Position numbers and translations under genes: made by a program. Shown one piece after another: positions 8,713 to 15,232 of a stretch of 64,000 nt of DNA. The stretch is taken from positions 124,001 to 188,000 of the forward strand of contig CALUVT010000001.1 of assembly GCA_944324345.1 (NCBI GenBank), read 5' to 3'. Position 1 is the stretch's first letter. Each line of letters begins with the position of its first letter. Below the pieces are notes generated by a model. It made no database searches, was not told where the DNA came from, and saw only the letters and a program-made list of their open reading frames with translations. The DNA comes from Candidatus Gastranaerophilales bacterium. Its GTDB lineage: Bacteria > Cyanobacteriota > Vampirovibrionia > Gastranaerophilales > Gastranaerophilaceae.

Positions 8713-8951
8713 CCTACTGAACAACCATATTGCATTTTCCATTGTATGAACATTTTTATTATTTTAAAATCCATCACCTTCGGCTAAAGTTCGTTATATC
8801 TTTTTTCAAATACTGCAGAAATATATCTTAAAAAGATTAAACCAATAATGACTTTTCTATATGCAACAGCAGAAAAATGTCTTTATAAAGCACACACTGC
8901 ATTCCATATTTGTTTTTCAAATCCAATTTTTACACTGCCATTTCCAGCCAT
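8713..8951 (-). pseudogene. Second decayed hsdM, different subfamily
   Basis: Reading the minus strand from an ATG at 8951 (preceded by AGGAG) gives G-F-E-K-Q-I-W-N-A, a TAA, then A-Y-R-K-V-I-I-G-L-I-F-L-R-Y-I-S and F-E-K-R-Y-N-E-L and a TAG. After a frame change come G-D-G-F, a TAA, and H-T-M-E-N-A-I-W. This order is that of the N-terminal domain of the GFE..LW subgroup of HsdM. There are at least three stops and one frameshift, and the catalytic part is missing. It differs clearly from the remnant at 2305. The 401 bases between the DUF5677 gene and the recombinase hold only this remnant. Confidence 0.85.
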
Positions 8952-9073
8952 AAAAACTCCTAGATTAATTAACATCATATTTATAATATCACAAATATAC
9001 TTTTATAATTAGCCACAAAGTTGAAGTTTTAAAGTTTATAAGTGGTTTCTTATAAAATTAACTTTTACTATAT

Positions 9074-9613
9074 TTATAAATAAAAATTCATATAGCTTTC
9101 GTCTATTGTGTCTTGTTCGATGCCGATGTAGCGAAGCGTTACTGATGGTGAGGAATGGTTAAAGATTTTTTGCAGGAGTACTATATCATTATATTTTTTA
9201 TAATGATGATATCCGAATGTCTTCCTCAATGTATGTGTTCCGATTCTCTCCTTCACCCCGACGGCTTGTGCTGCCTTATTCAAAATTCTATATGCCTGTG
9301 CTCTATCAAGCCTGCAATGTTTTTGAGTATAAAAAAGCGGTTGCTCACTCGGTAAACCTTCTACAAATAAATCAATCTCCTCTTTCAAAAACCTATTAAG
9401 CGGGAATTTCTTATACTTATTCGTCTTTTTCTCTCTTATTTCAATATAATCTCTGCTTTTTACATCCCCTACATCAAGCGATAATATATCAGATATTCTT
9501 AGTCCCGTATTTATCCCAAAACTAAAAAGCAGTGCATCTCTTGGCTTTTTTGCCAAATATTTTTTAATCTTTTGAATATCTTCTATCTTTTTTATAGGTT
9601 GTACTACATTCAT
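9074..9613 (-). CDS. Short tyrosine recombinase (integrase), catalytic domain only
   Basis: 179 residues covering just the catalytic domain of the phage-integrase/Xer fold. The active-site set is complete: Arg in T-G-L-R-I-S-D near residue 38, a Lys in the following beta-hairpin, H-T-L-R-K-T-F near 127, N-H-S-S near 152 and the nucleophile Tyr in L-R-Y-I-G near 162. The usual N-terminal core-binding domain (about 100 residues) is absent. Reading further upstream meets no in-frame continuation, so this appears to be the natural form and not a truncation. It sits at the right end of the restriction island, with the second 11-bp repeat array about 70 bases upstream of its start. It may move or invert the island. 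Single-domain recombinases of this size are also known as integron-like or fimbrial-switch enzymes. Confidence 0.88.
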   Translation of the reverse strand: MNVVQPIKKIEDIQKIKKYLAKKPRDALLFSFGINTGLRISDILSLDVGDVKSRDYIEIREKKTNKYKKFPLNRFLKEEIDLFVEGLPSEQPLFYTQKHCRLDRAQAYRILNKAAQAVGVKERIGTHTLRKTFGYHHYKKYNDIVLLQKIFNHSSPSVTLRYIGIEQDTIDESYMNFYL

Positions 9614-9683
9614 TTTTAAACTCGCTTAATCACTCACAATGATTGCTTCCTCCGTATAAAAAGTAAAGTCTAATGACACAAAA

Positions 9684-9738
9684 TTTAAACACCATTTAAA
9701 CAGCGTTTAAATATCGTTTAAATAGCATTCAAAAACTA
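9684..9738. repeat. Array of five 11-bp direct repeats (right copy)
   Basis: Units start at 9684, 9695, 9706, 9717 and 9728: TTTAAACACCA, TTTAAACAGCG, TTTAAATATCG, TTTAAATAGCA and a weaker TTCAAAAACTA. Period and orientation match the array at 1888-1942, and GACACAA precedes both. It lies upstream of the recombinase start (9613), where it may also act in that gene's regulation. The 259 bases between recombinase and the HEPN gene hold this array and one hairpin, and no gene. Confidence 0.75.
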
Positions 9739-9786
9739 CCGCTTGAAAAAATCCGTTCACCCCTACCCACATATATTTACCCTCAA

Positions 9787-9815
9787 AATACAACACAACT
9801 TCATTTTGTTGTATT
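9787..9815 (-). terminator. Hairpin downstream of the HEPN gene
   Basis: Perfect 9-base arms (AATACAACA and TGTTGTATT) around an 11-base loop, 58 bases beyond the stop of the minus-strand HEPN gene. The T-run on the minus strand is short, so termination may be weak; a protein-binding site is the alternative. Confidence 0.4.
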
Positions 9816-9872
9816 CTTTGATGGAAATAATAGGTTGTAGTTTTAGACAATATATTCTCTGAATATTAATAG

Positions 9873-11483
9873 CTATGAATTAAGTTCTAAATCTCTTAGC
9901 CTACAATAGGATTTTTCTATTTTTAAATTATTTATCCAGGCAGATTTGTTTATGTATGTTTGTAACTCATTTTTTAAATTATACATTAGATTAATATTAT
10001 TCAGATAGTATTCATTAATATAATTTTTAAAATTGAGATTTGGGGTCCTAGTTTTGAATTTTTTTAGAAACATTTTATTTGAGATTAAATTTAGAAATAT
10101 CAGGATAGAAAATCTAGTATAATCAAAAATATTACTTGCTAAATTATCATCCTTGTTACAAGTAGGGTTTTGTCCATGTACGTATGAACAACGAGTTTCA
10201 TAAGCTTTATTAATATTTTTAGATATTTGTTTTTTATTTAATCCTAATGTTAATGATAGTAATTCAGAACATCTGTCTCTTAACTGTCTGGTTATTTTTT
10301 CTGAATTTGTATTAAAAAGAGCTTCTAGTGCCAAACAACAATAAGTAATTTGATGTGTCGGATGGATTTTATTAATTGCTTGTATGTAAAAATCAATTGC
10401 AATTTTTAAAAACAGAATTTCTTTATTTTCTATATTACCAATATAATATTGTACTAACTTTATAACCTTGGGAAAATTTTCTATTAGTACTTCATTGAGA
10501 CAAACAGGGATTCCGCCATCATATTGGACATTATTATTTTCGATTTCTGAAATTCCATCAGCAGAGGCATTTAGGAAACTGTATACCTTAGTAATGATTG
10601 CACAATTTTTTAGTGCTAAATTTATTGCAATAGGTAATAATTGCGGTTTACCATATACCTTATCTAAATCCTTAATTTTAAATCTATATTCAAGAATACA
10701 ATTTTCATCAGCATAACTAAACATAGTGCTATTTCGTTCTTTTTCATTTAATAATAGTTTTCTAATAGTTATATTGTTATCTATTTTATATTTAAATTTA
10801 TTTAACTTTATTCCTCTTAAAAAATATTGATGAGTTTGTGTTCTGTTAACAGTTTTTTCTTCAAAATAAAACAAATTTTCAATTATTTTATTTATGGCTC
10901 TTTTGTAAAAAAGGAGCTCTTTATTTAAAACTTTTTGTTTAGTAAGTTTAAAATTAAAATTTCTTTGTATTTTTTTTAATATATCTTTATATTCTTCCTC
11001 ATTACAATAATCAAATTTAAATAGCTCTTCACTCATTGTATAATTTTCTATTAATATATTATATTTATATGAGTGATAAAATATTGTGTTAAAAATAAGC
11101 TGAAAAAATTCCCTTAATAAATTTTTCATTTCCTGCAATGACAGTACATAAGCTTTTTCGACTGGAATTGGGTTATTGTCTCCATCCTTCCATAAATATT
11201 GCATGATATCAGCACCTTCTAAGATTACTTGCGGAACTAAAGGATTATTAATATATTTATCATAATATTTTCTATAAAATTCTTTATAAAAATGAAGTTT
11301 AGTTTCTTTAAAAATACATTGTTCTGTATCTTGAAATAAATTATTCATATTCTTATAAAGAGCAAATTGAAAAATGTCATCTTTTTCAAGAACAAGTTTT
11401 TTATAATCTAAAATATCTTTAGCAAGATCCTTTGCCAAATGTTTAAGTTTTCTTTTAATTTCTTTTATCTTTTTTTGTGGCAT
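9873..11483 (-). CDS. Large protein with a C-terminal Apea-like HEPN domain
   Basis: 536 residues. The C-terminal third has features of Apea-like HEPN domains: C-L-A-L-E-A-L-F near residue 382, a charged helix with R-Q-L-R-D-R-C, and the catalytic-type R-C-S-Y-V-H-G near 428 (an R-x4-H arrangement). HEPN proteins are commonly RNases in abortive-infection and toxin systems. The N-terminal 350 residues are Lys/Asn/Phe-rich, helical, and match nothing I recognise. No signal peptide. The ATG at 11483 lacks a Shine-Dalgarno but has a TATATT 9 bases upstream. It stands alone between the restriction island and HipBA. A solitary defence role is plausible; the domain call is moderately sure, the function is not. 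Confidence 0.65.
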   Translation of the reverse strand: MPQKKIKEIKRKLKHLAKDLAKDILDYKKLVLEKDDIFQFALYKNMNNLFQDTEQCIFKETKLHFYKEFYRKYYDKYINNPLVPQVILEGADIMQYLWKDGDNNPIPVEKAYVLSLQEMKNLLREFFQLIFNTIFYHSYKYNILIENYTMSEELFKFDYCNEEEYKDILKKIQRNFNFKLTKQKVLNKELLFYKRAINKIIENLFYFEEKTVNRTQTHQYFLRGIKLNKFKYKIDNNITIRKLLLNEKERNSTMFSYADENCILEYRFKIKDLDKVYGKPQLLPIAINLALKNCAIITKVYSFLNASADGISEIENNNVQYDGGIPVCLNEVLIENFPKVIKLVQYYIGNIENKEILFLKIAIDFYIQAINKIHPTHQITYCCLALEALFNTNSEKITRQLRDRCSELLSLTLGLNKKQISKNINKAYETRCSYVHGQNPTCNKDDNLASNIFDYTRFSILIFLNLISNKMFLKKFKTRTPNLNFKNYINEYYLNNINLMYNLKNELQTYINKSAWINNLKIEKSYCRLRDLELNS

Positions 11484-11659
11484 ATCAAGGAAAATATACC
11501 ACGAAAATAGATAACGGAATGTAATATTATTTTGGTATTAAGAATTTTGCCTATTGTTAAAATTATACAAAAGTTAACCCCACCTTTTGCTGTTTTAAAT
11601 CATACAATCTGAGTCTATTTATAGTTGCATTTTAGCCTTAAAGAATATGGGTATAAAAC

Positions 11660-11716
11660 AGATAATATATTATCTAATTATTGACTTTTTAGCAATAATA
11701 GTATAATATATTATCT
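11660..11716 (+). promoter_or_regulatory. hipBA promoter with two palindromic operators
   Basis: A perfect 16-base palindrome AGATAATATATTATCT lies at 11660-11675. A second copy of its core (ATAATATATTATCT, 11703-11716) ends right at the ATG (11717). Between them are TTGACT (11681-11686) and TATAAT (11702-11707), 15 bases apart. The second operator therefore covers the -10 box and start site. No Shine-Dalgarno is possible here, so the message is probably leaderless. HipB binding to both sites would give the autorepression usual for this family. Confidence 0.75.
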
Positions 11717-11995
11717 ATGAACAACTTTTTATTTAATCCTAAAACTCCTAATGAAATAGCAAAAGAATTAGTTGAAAAAATTAAGCAGCAACGTAAAAAA
11801 CTTAAGATTTCACAAATTCAGCTTGCTTCAAAATCGGGTGTCAGCCTTGGTTCTATCAAAAGGTTTGAATCTAAGTATGAAATATCATTGAATTCTTTTA
11901 TAAAAATTCTAATAGCCCTTAATTTAGAACAGGATTTAGAAAATTTATTCACACAAAAAAACTATAACTCAATTGATGAGGTTATAAATGGATAA
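11717..11995 (+). CDS. hipB: HipB-like antitoxin, XRE-family DNA-binding protein
   Basis: 92 residues with a helix-turn-helix of the Cro/C1 type at about 25-80 (Q-R-K-K-L-K-I-S-Q, then S-G-V-S-L-G-S-I-K-R-F-E). It is expected to neutralise the HipA kinase encoded next and to repress the operon through the palindromes upstream. Its end overlaps the start of hipA by 8 bases, so the pair is translationally coupled. ATG at 11717 is chosen because no other start precedes the helix-turn-helix; it abuts the operator. Gene symbol is by family and position. Confidence 0.88.
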   Translation: MNNFLFNPKTPNEIAKELVEKIKQQRKKLKISQIQLASKSGVSLGSIKRFESKYEISLNSFIKILIALNLEQDLENLFTQKNYNSIDEVING

Positions 11996-13091
11996 TTATA
12001 AATATTTAAAAGTTTTTTATAACGATATTTTAGTTGGAACTCTTGCCAAAACACCTGAAAGAGTTGTTGCTTTTGAATATGACTCAGATTGGTTAAATAA
12101 TGGATTTAGTATTTCACCTTTTAGTTTACCGCTCATCAAGAAAGTTTTTATACCCAAATACGAACCATTTGGCGGACTATTTGGCGTTTTTAATGACAGT
12201 TTGCCTGACGGTTGGGGGCGATTGCTTGTTGACAGATTGTTTTTGAAAAACAAAATAAATCCTGCTGAAATTGATAATCTTAATCGTCTTGCTGTTGTTC
12301 AGAAAAGCGGGATGGGCGCTTTAATTTATAAACCTGAGCATAGATTTGAATCAGAAAATAGCATTAGTGATTATGATATTCTTGCACAAGAGTGTTCAAA
12401 AATATTAGAATCGCAAAATTCGGATAATTTGGATGAACTTTTTCAGCTAGGCGGCTCATCAGGTGGTGCAAGACCAAAGATTTTGACATCTATTGACAAC
12501 GAGGATTGGATTATTAAATTTCCATCATCATCTGATCCTAAAAATATCGGGGAAAAGGAACATCAATATTCATTATGCGCAAAAGATTGCGGAATAAATA
12601 TGACTGAAACAAGGCTTTTCCCTTCTAAAATTTGTTCAGGATATTTTGGGATAAAAAGGTTTGACCGTAAAAATTGCAAAAAAGTTCATATGGTATCAGT
12701 TAGCGGACTTTTGGAGACAAGCCACAGGCTTCCTAATCTTGATTATAATACATTGATGAAATTAACACTTGAATTAACAAGAAATTATCAGGATATTGAG
12801 CAATTATTCAGGCTAATGTGTTTTAATGTATTTGCAAACAACAGAGATGACCATTCAAAAAATTTTTCTTTTCTTTTTGATGATGCAAAAAAAGAATGGC
12901 ACTTATCTCCTGCGTATGATTTAACTTACAGTTTTTCATTTAATGGAGAACACGCGACAACAATTAATGGCGAGGGTAAAAATCCGACTTTAGATAATAT
13001 TCTAGCCGTGGCAAAAAATATAGGACTCAAGGAAAAATTTGCAAAAGATATTGCATTAGATATTCAAAAAAAGTGCTCGAAATTATTTTAA
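11988..13091 (+). CDS. hipA: HipA-family serine/threonine kinase toxin
   Basis: 367 residues, a full HipA-like protein with the N-terminal subdomain (couple-type residues 1-100) and the kinase core. Visible motifs: F-G-G-L-F-G-V-F-N-D-S-L-P-D-G-W-G near 60-77, the glycine-rich G-G-S-S-G-G-A-R-P-K near 150-159 (phosphate-binding loop), the catalytic-loop N-R-D-D-H-S-K-N near 284-291 and the metal-binding P-A-Y-D-L near 304-308. HipA of E. coli inactivates glutamyl-tRNA synthetase by phosphorylation and causes persistence; the target here is unknown. The length is shorter than the E. coli protein (440) but no core motif is missing. Overlaps hipB by 8 bases. Confidence 0.88.
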   Translation: MDNYKYLKVFYNDILVGTLAKTPERVVAFEYDSDWLNNGFSISPFSLPLIKKVFIPKYEPFGGLFGVFNDSLPDGWGRLLVDRLFLKNKINPAEIDNLNRLAVVQKSGMGALIYKPEHRFESENSISDYDILAQECSKILESQNSDNLDELFQLGGSSGGARPKILTSIDNEDWIIKFPSSSDPKNIGEKEHQYSLCAKDCGINMTETRLFPSKICSGYFGIKRFDRKNCKKVHMVSVSGLLETSHRLPNLDYNTLMKLTLELTRNYQDIEQLFRLMCFNVFANNRDDHSKNFSFLFDDAKKEWHLSPAYDLTYSFSFNGEHATTINGEGKNPTLDNILAVAKNIGLKEKFAKDIALDIQKKCSKLF

Positions 13092-13178
13092 TTAACCTAA
13101 TCTTTTTGTCTATTTAATCTTTAAATAGAAGCTTCTTTAAAATTTCAATTTTATTCAAAGTAATAATATTAAATACTT

Positions 13179-13208
13179 GTAATATTATGTAATATTATGT
13201 AATATTAT
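13179..13208. repeat. Three perfect tandem copies of GTAATATTAT
   Basis: Three identical 10-base units run without interruption about 80 bases upstream of the membrane-anchored protein at 13287. One-helical-turn spacing puts all copies on the same DNA face, so this may be a regulator site; a slippage-prone simple repeat is the alternative. Confidence 0.6.
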
Positions 13209-13286
13209 TAGCAAGAAAAATATAATTTGTGTTTTTATATAGGTGTAAAGTATTTTTTAGTAAGTGAAATTAAGGTAGGTTGTATT

Positions 13287-14150
13287 ATGATTTCTTTTCA
13301 ATTATCTAAATTCAACACATCAAATACATTAAACACATCAAATAGTGTTCAGTTGGAGAAAGCAGAACCTGTCAAGGAATCAAATGAATCTAAAAGCACT
13401 GCAACAAAAGTCTTGCTTGGTGCTGGTGCATTGGCCGCTATTGTTGTTGGTGGGTTATTTTACCGTAATAAAGCAGCAGCGAAGAAAGCAGCAGAGGCTA
13501 TTGCTCAAGCAGCTAAAGAAAATGCAGAAAAGTTAAAGAAGTTAAAAACCCAAAAATCAGTTAATGCGGGAGAAACTGTTGCAGAAACAATAGAAAATAT
13601 TTTTGGGAAAGAATCATCAATAAAACCTCATACTTATGATACTTCATTAGAATTTCATACAATTCCTTGTTATAGAAACAGTAATGGATATAAAGATGGT
13701 TGGGTAACTAAAGCAGGTATAATAGAAGATATTCCTGCCAATATACCTGATCTCCCCATTGTAGCCAGCTCTATCAGTTATGTTCAAAATTTAGAGCCTA
13801 TATGTTTTTTTAAGAAAAAAGGTATAGCTATCTATAAGGGTTTTGTAGAAGGTTCAAAAAATAGGGTTGTACGTTTAGAAATGGATGACCCTTTTCGATT
13901 CGTTGGAGAATCCCCTACTAAGATTATTTTCTCAATAATTTCCCCAAATGATAAGTACACACCTGTACAACAAGATTTAATGAAATTAGCTCAAAATCCT
14001 GAAAAAATAGATGTAGATGTCTTTGATAGAATATCTAAGTTCAAAAATGATATTAGGGATGGTAAACCTATGTCAAGAGAAAACTATGGTAAATATGAAA
14101 ACCTTGATTATGATTTGATTCTTTCTGCAATTCAATCGATGACAAGATAG
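13287..14150 (+). CDS. Membrane-anchored hypothetical protein
   Basis: 287 residues from the ATG at 13287, which has an AGGTAGG-like ribosome site; a longer frame from a GTG at 13227 adds an unlikely hydrophobic leader. Layout: a Ser/Asn-rich N-terminus opening with I-S-F-Q, one transmembrane segment near residues 44-63 (L-L-G-A-G-A-L-A-A-I-V-V-G-G), then an Ala/Lys-rich coiled coil to about 95. A soluble C-terminal domain of about 180 residues follows. No catalytic motif seen. The topology suggests one end anchored in the inner membrane with the larger domain on the other side. Family unknown; possibly specific to this lineage. Confidence 0.7.
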   Translation: MISFQLSKFNTSNTLNTSNSVQLEKAEPVKESNESKSTATKVLLGAGALAAIVVGGLFYRNKAAAKKAAEAIAQAAKENAEKLKKLKTQKSVNAGETVAETIENIFGKESSIKPHTYDTSLEFHTIPCYRNSNGYKDGWVTKAGIIEDIPANIPDLPIVASSISYVQNLEPICFFKKKGIAIYKGFVEGSKNRVVRLEMDDPFRFVGESPTKIIFSIISPNDKYTPVQQDLMKLAQNPEKIDVDVFDRISKFKNDIRDGKPMSRENYGKYENLDYDLILSAIQSMTR

Positions 14151-14275
14151 AAACTAATATTAAATTAAAAATTAAGCTGACAGACTGATTGGTTGAAACC
14201 ATTTATAATATTAAGATATGTTGTTTCTTTGTCTTGGATTATTTGGGGCGTGGGTAGTTCTAAGCTTTCCGCCAC

Positions 14276-14437
14276 CTAACGGGCTTGCTCGTCAAGTCTC
14301 GCATCGTCTTCCTGAAAATCCGCTGCACTCAAGTACTCGTACTTGTTTGTCGGCGTTAAACGGTTACGCTTCGCTTTAGCCCTCTGCCGACAATCCGCTT
14401 TCTTGCACTCTTTTGCACTCCATTTGTAAAATTTCAA
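14276..14437 (-). CDS. Possible short protein (53 aa) in a GC-richer patch
   Basis: A minus-strand frame from a TTG at 14437 to TAG at 14276 encodes a protein-like sequence. It has a basic middle with two Cys (C-K-K-A-D-C-R-Q-R-A-K-A-K-R), then Y-E-Y-L-S-A-A-D-F, and an acidic end. Base composition is near 50% GC, against about 30% in its neighbours, and the codons used (GCG, CGT, GAC) differ too. There is no good ribosome site and no ATG, so it may be a gene fragment brought in by transfer and not an active gene. Treat as tentative. Confidence 0.35.
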   Translation of the reverse strand: MKFYKWSAKECKKADCRQRAKAKRNRLTPTNKYEYLSAADFQEDDARLDEQAR

Positions 14438-14510
14438 AACTTCATCAGGCTAAAATCGGCACGGTGTTTAAAGTTAAGCCCAGTGCAATAAAGTGCAAAA
14501 AAGTGCAATT
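14403..14510. repeat. Five 10-bp-phased AGTGCAA/TTGCACT repeats in inverted arrangement
   Basis: On the plus strand AGTGCAA occurs at 14482, 14492 and 14502, exactly 10 bases apart. TTGCACT occurs at 14403 and 14413, also 10 apart. The two groups face each other with about 60 bases between, and 17 bases of each pair with one mismatch (14403-14419 and 14492-14508). Iteron-like spacing on one DNA face suggests a binding array for a regulator or initiator. The XRE regulator next door has operators with related TTGCAT and GTGCAA half-sites. Apart from the possible ORF at 14276, the 416-base gap 14151-14566 holds nothing else I can identify. Confidence 0.65.
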
Positions 14511-14566
14511 TTATTTTTGCTTGTAAATTGAGATACCTCAAATTATCAATGAGATATAGATACTAA

Positions 14567-14779
14567 CTAAAAATTTAAAAATTCAGCTAATGTTAGATTA
14601 AAAGCTTTGGCAATATTTAATAATGTAAGATATTTAGGTTCAACTAACCCTTTTTCTATTCTGCTTATTGTAGATGGCTCAAGACAATTCTTATAACATA
14701 AAGCACTAATAGTAAGTTTTCGTTCTTTTCGTAATTTTTTTATGTGGTTACCTAATTTCTTTAATTCAATATCTTGCAT
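14567..14779 (-). CDS. XRE-family transcriptional regulator (70 aa)
   Basis: A single helix-turn-helix domain of the Cro/C1 type: I-K-K-L-R-K-E-R-K-L-T near residues 13-23, then L-E-P-S-T-I-S-R-I-E-K-G near 33-44 and an L-L-N-I-A-K-A-F closing helix. No extra domain, so it should act as a dimer binding a palindrome. Its start codon lies inside one inverted repeat (14774-14787) and a second lies 30 bases upstream (14809-14832), which fits autoregulation. It is divergent from the HAD gene at 14858 and may control it as well. Confidence 0.82.
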   Translation of the reverse strand: MQDIELKKLGNHIKKLRKERKLTISALCYKNCLEPSTISRIEKGLVEPKYLTLLNIAKAFNLTLAEFLNF

Positions 14780-14832
14780 ACATGCAATTTTAATGCTATT
14801 ATGACTTTAAATTTTGCATGCGTGCAAAATTT
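14774..14832. promoter_or_regulatory. Two inverted-repeat operators between XRE and HAD genes
   Basis: TTGCAT-AC-ATGCAA (14774-14787) spans the XRE start codon. AAATTTTGCA-TGCG-TGCAAAATTT (14809-14832) has perfect 10-base arms and lies between the divergent genes. Both contain a TGCA half-site and are probably bound by the XRE protein. Confidence 0.6.
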
Positions 14833-14857
14833 GAAAATTTAAAAGGTTTTATAAGAT

Positions 14858-15193
14858 ATGTTCACTAAAAAGATACTTATAGATTTAGACGGCGTACTAA
14901 ATGAGTACGAGAAAGAGAAATTCAATGAAAATTACATTCCTGAAATTAAGGTCGGGGCTTATGAGTTTTTAGAAACATTATCTCAAAGTGCTGAATTGTA
15001 TCTTTTTACATCGAGAAATTTGATGCTAGCAACTAAATGGCTAATTAATAACAATTTAGATAAGTTTTTTAAAGATGTGACTAATGTAAAATTGCCGTCT
15101 TATCTTTATATTGACGATAGAACGATTTGTTTCAAGGGGGATTATCGTAAAACTCTTGAAGAAATTGAAAACTTCAAAGTTTATTGGGAGTAG
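14858..15193 (+). CDS. HAD-superfamily phosphatase, small
   Basis: 111 residues. Motif I is L-I-D-L-D-G-V-L near 7-14 with the nucleophile Asp and the acid/base Asp. Motif II is L-F-T-S-R-N near 49-54, and the metal-binding acid pair is Y-I-D-D-R near 83-87. The short length and lack of a large cap resemble the 5'-nucleotidase type C or phage-type HAD proteins. It is likely to remove phosphate from a nucleotide or small metabolite in the cytosol; the substrate is not evident. It faces away from the XRE regulator and shares its operator region. Confidence 0.75.
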   Translation: MFTKKILIDLDGVLNEYEKEKFNENYIPEIKVGAYEFLETLSQSAELYLFTSRNLMLATKWLINNNLDKFFKDVTNVKLPSYLYIDDRTICFKGDYRKTLEEIENFKVYWE

Positions 15194-15232
15194 ATTTACA
15201 GCTATAATTTATATTTACATAAACATTTATTT

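Noticed and set aside
14403-14508. Rho-independent terminator
   Set aside because: The arms are about 70 bases apart and lack a T-run; the phased repeats explain the inverted similarity better.
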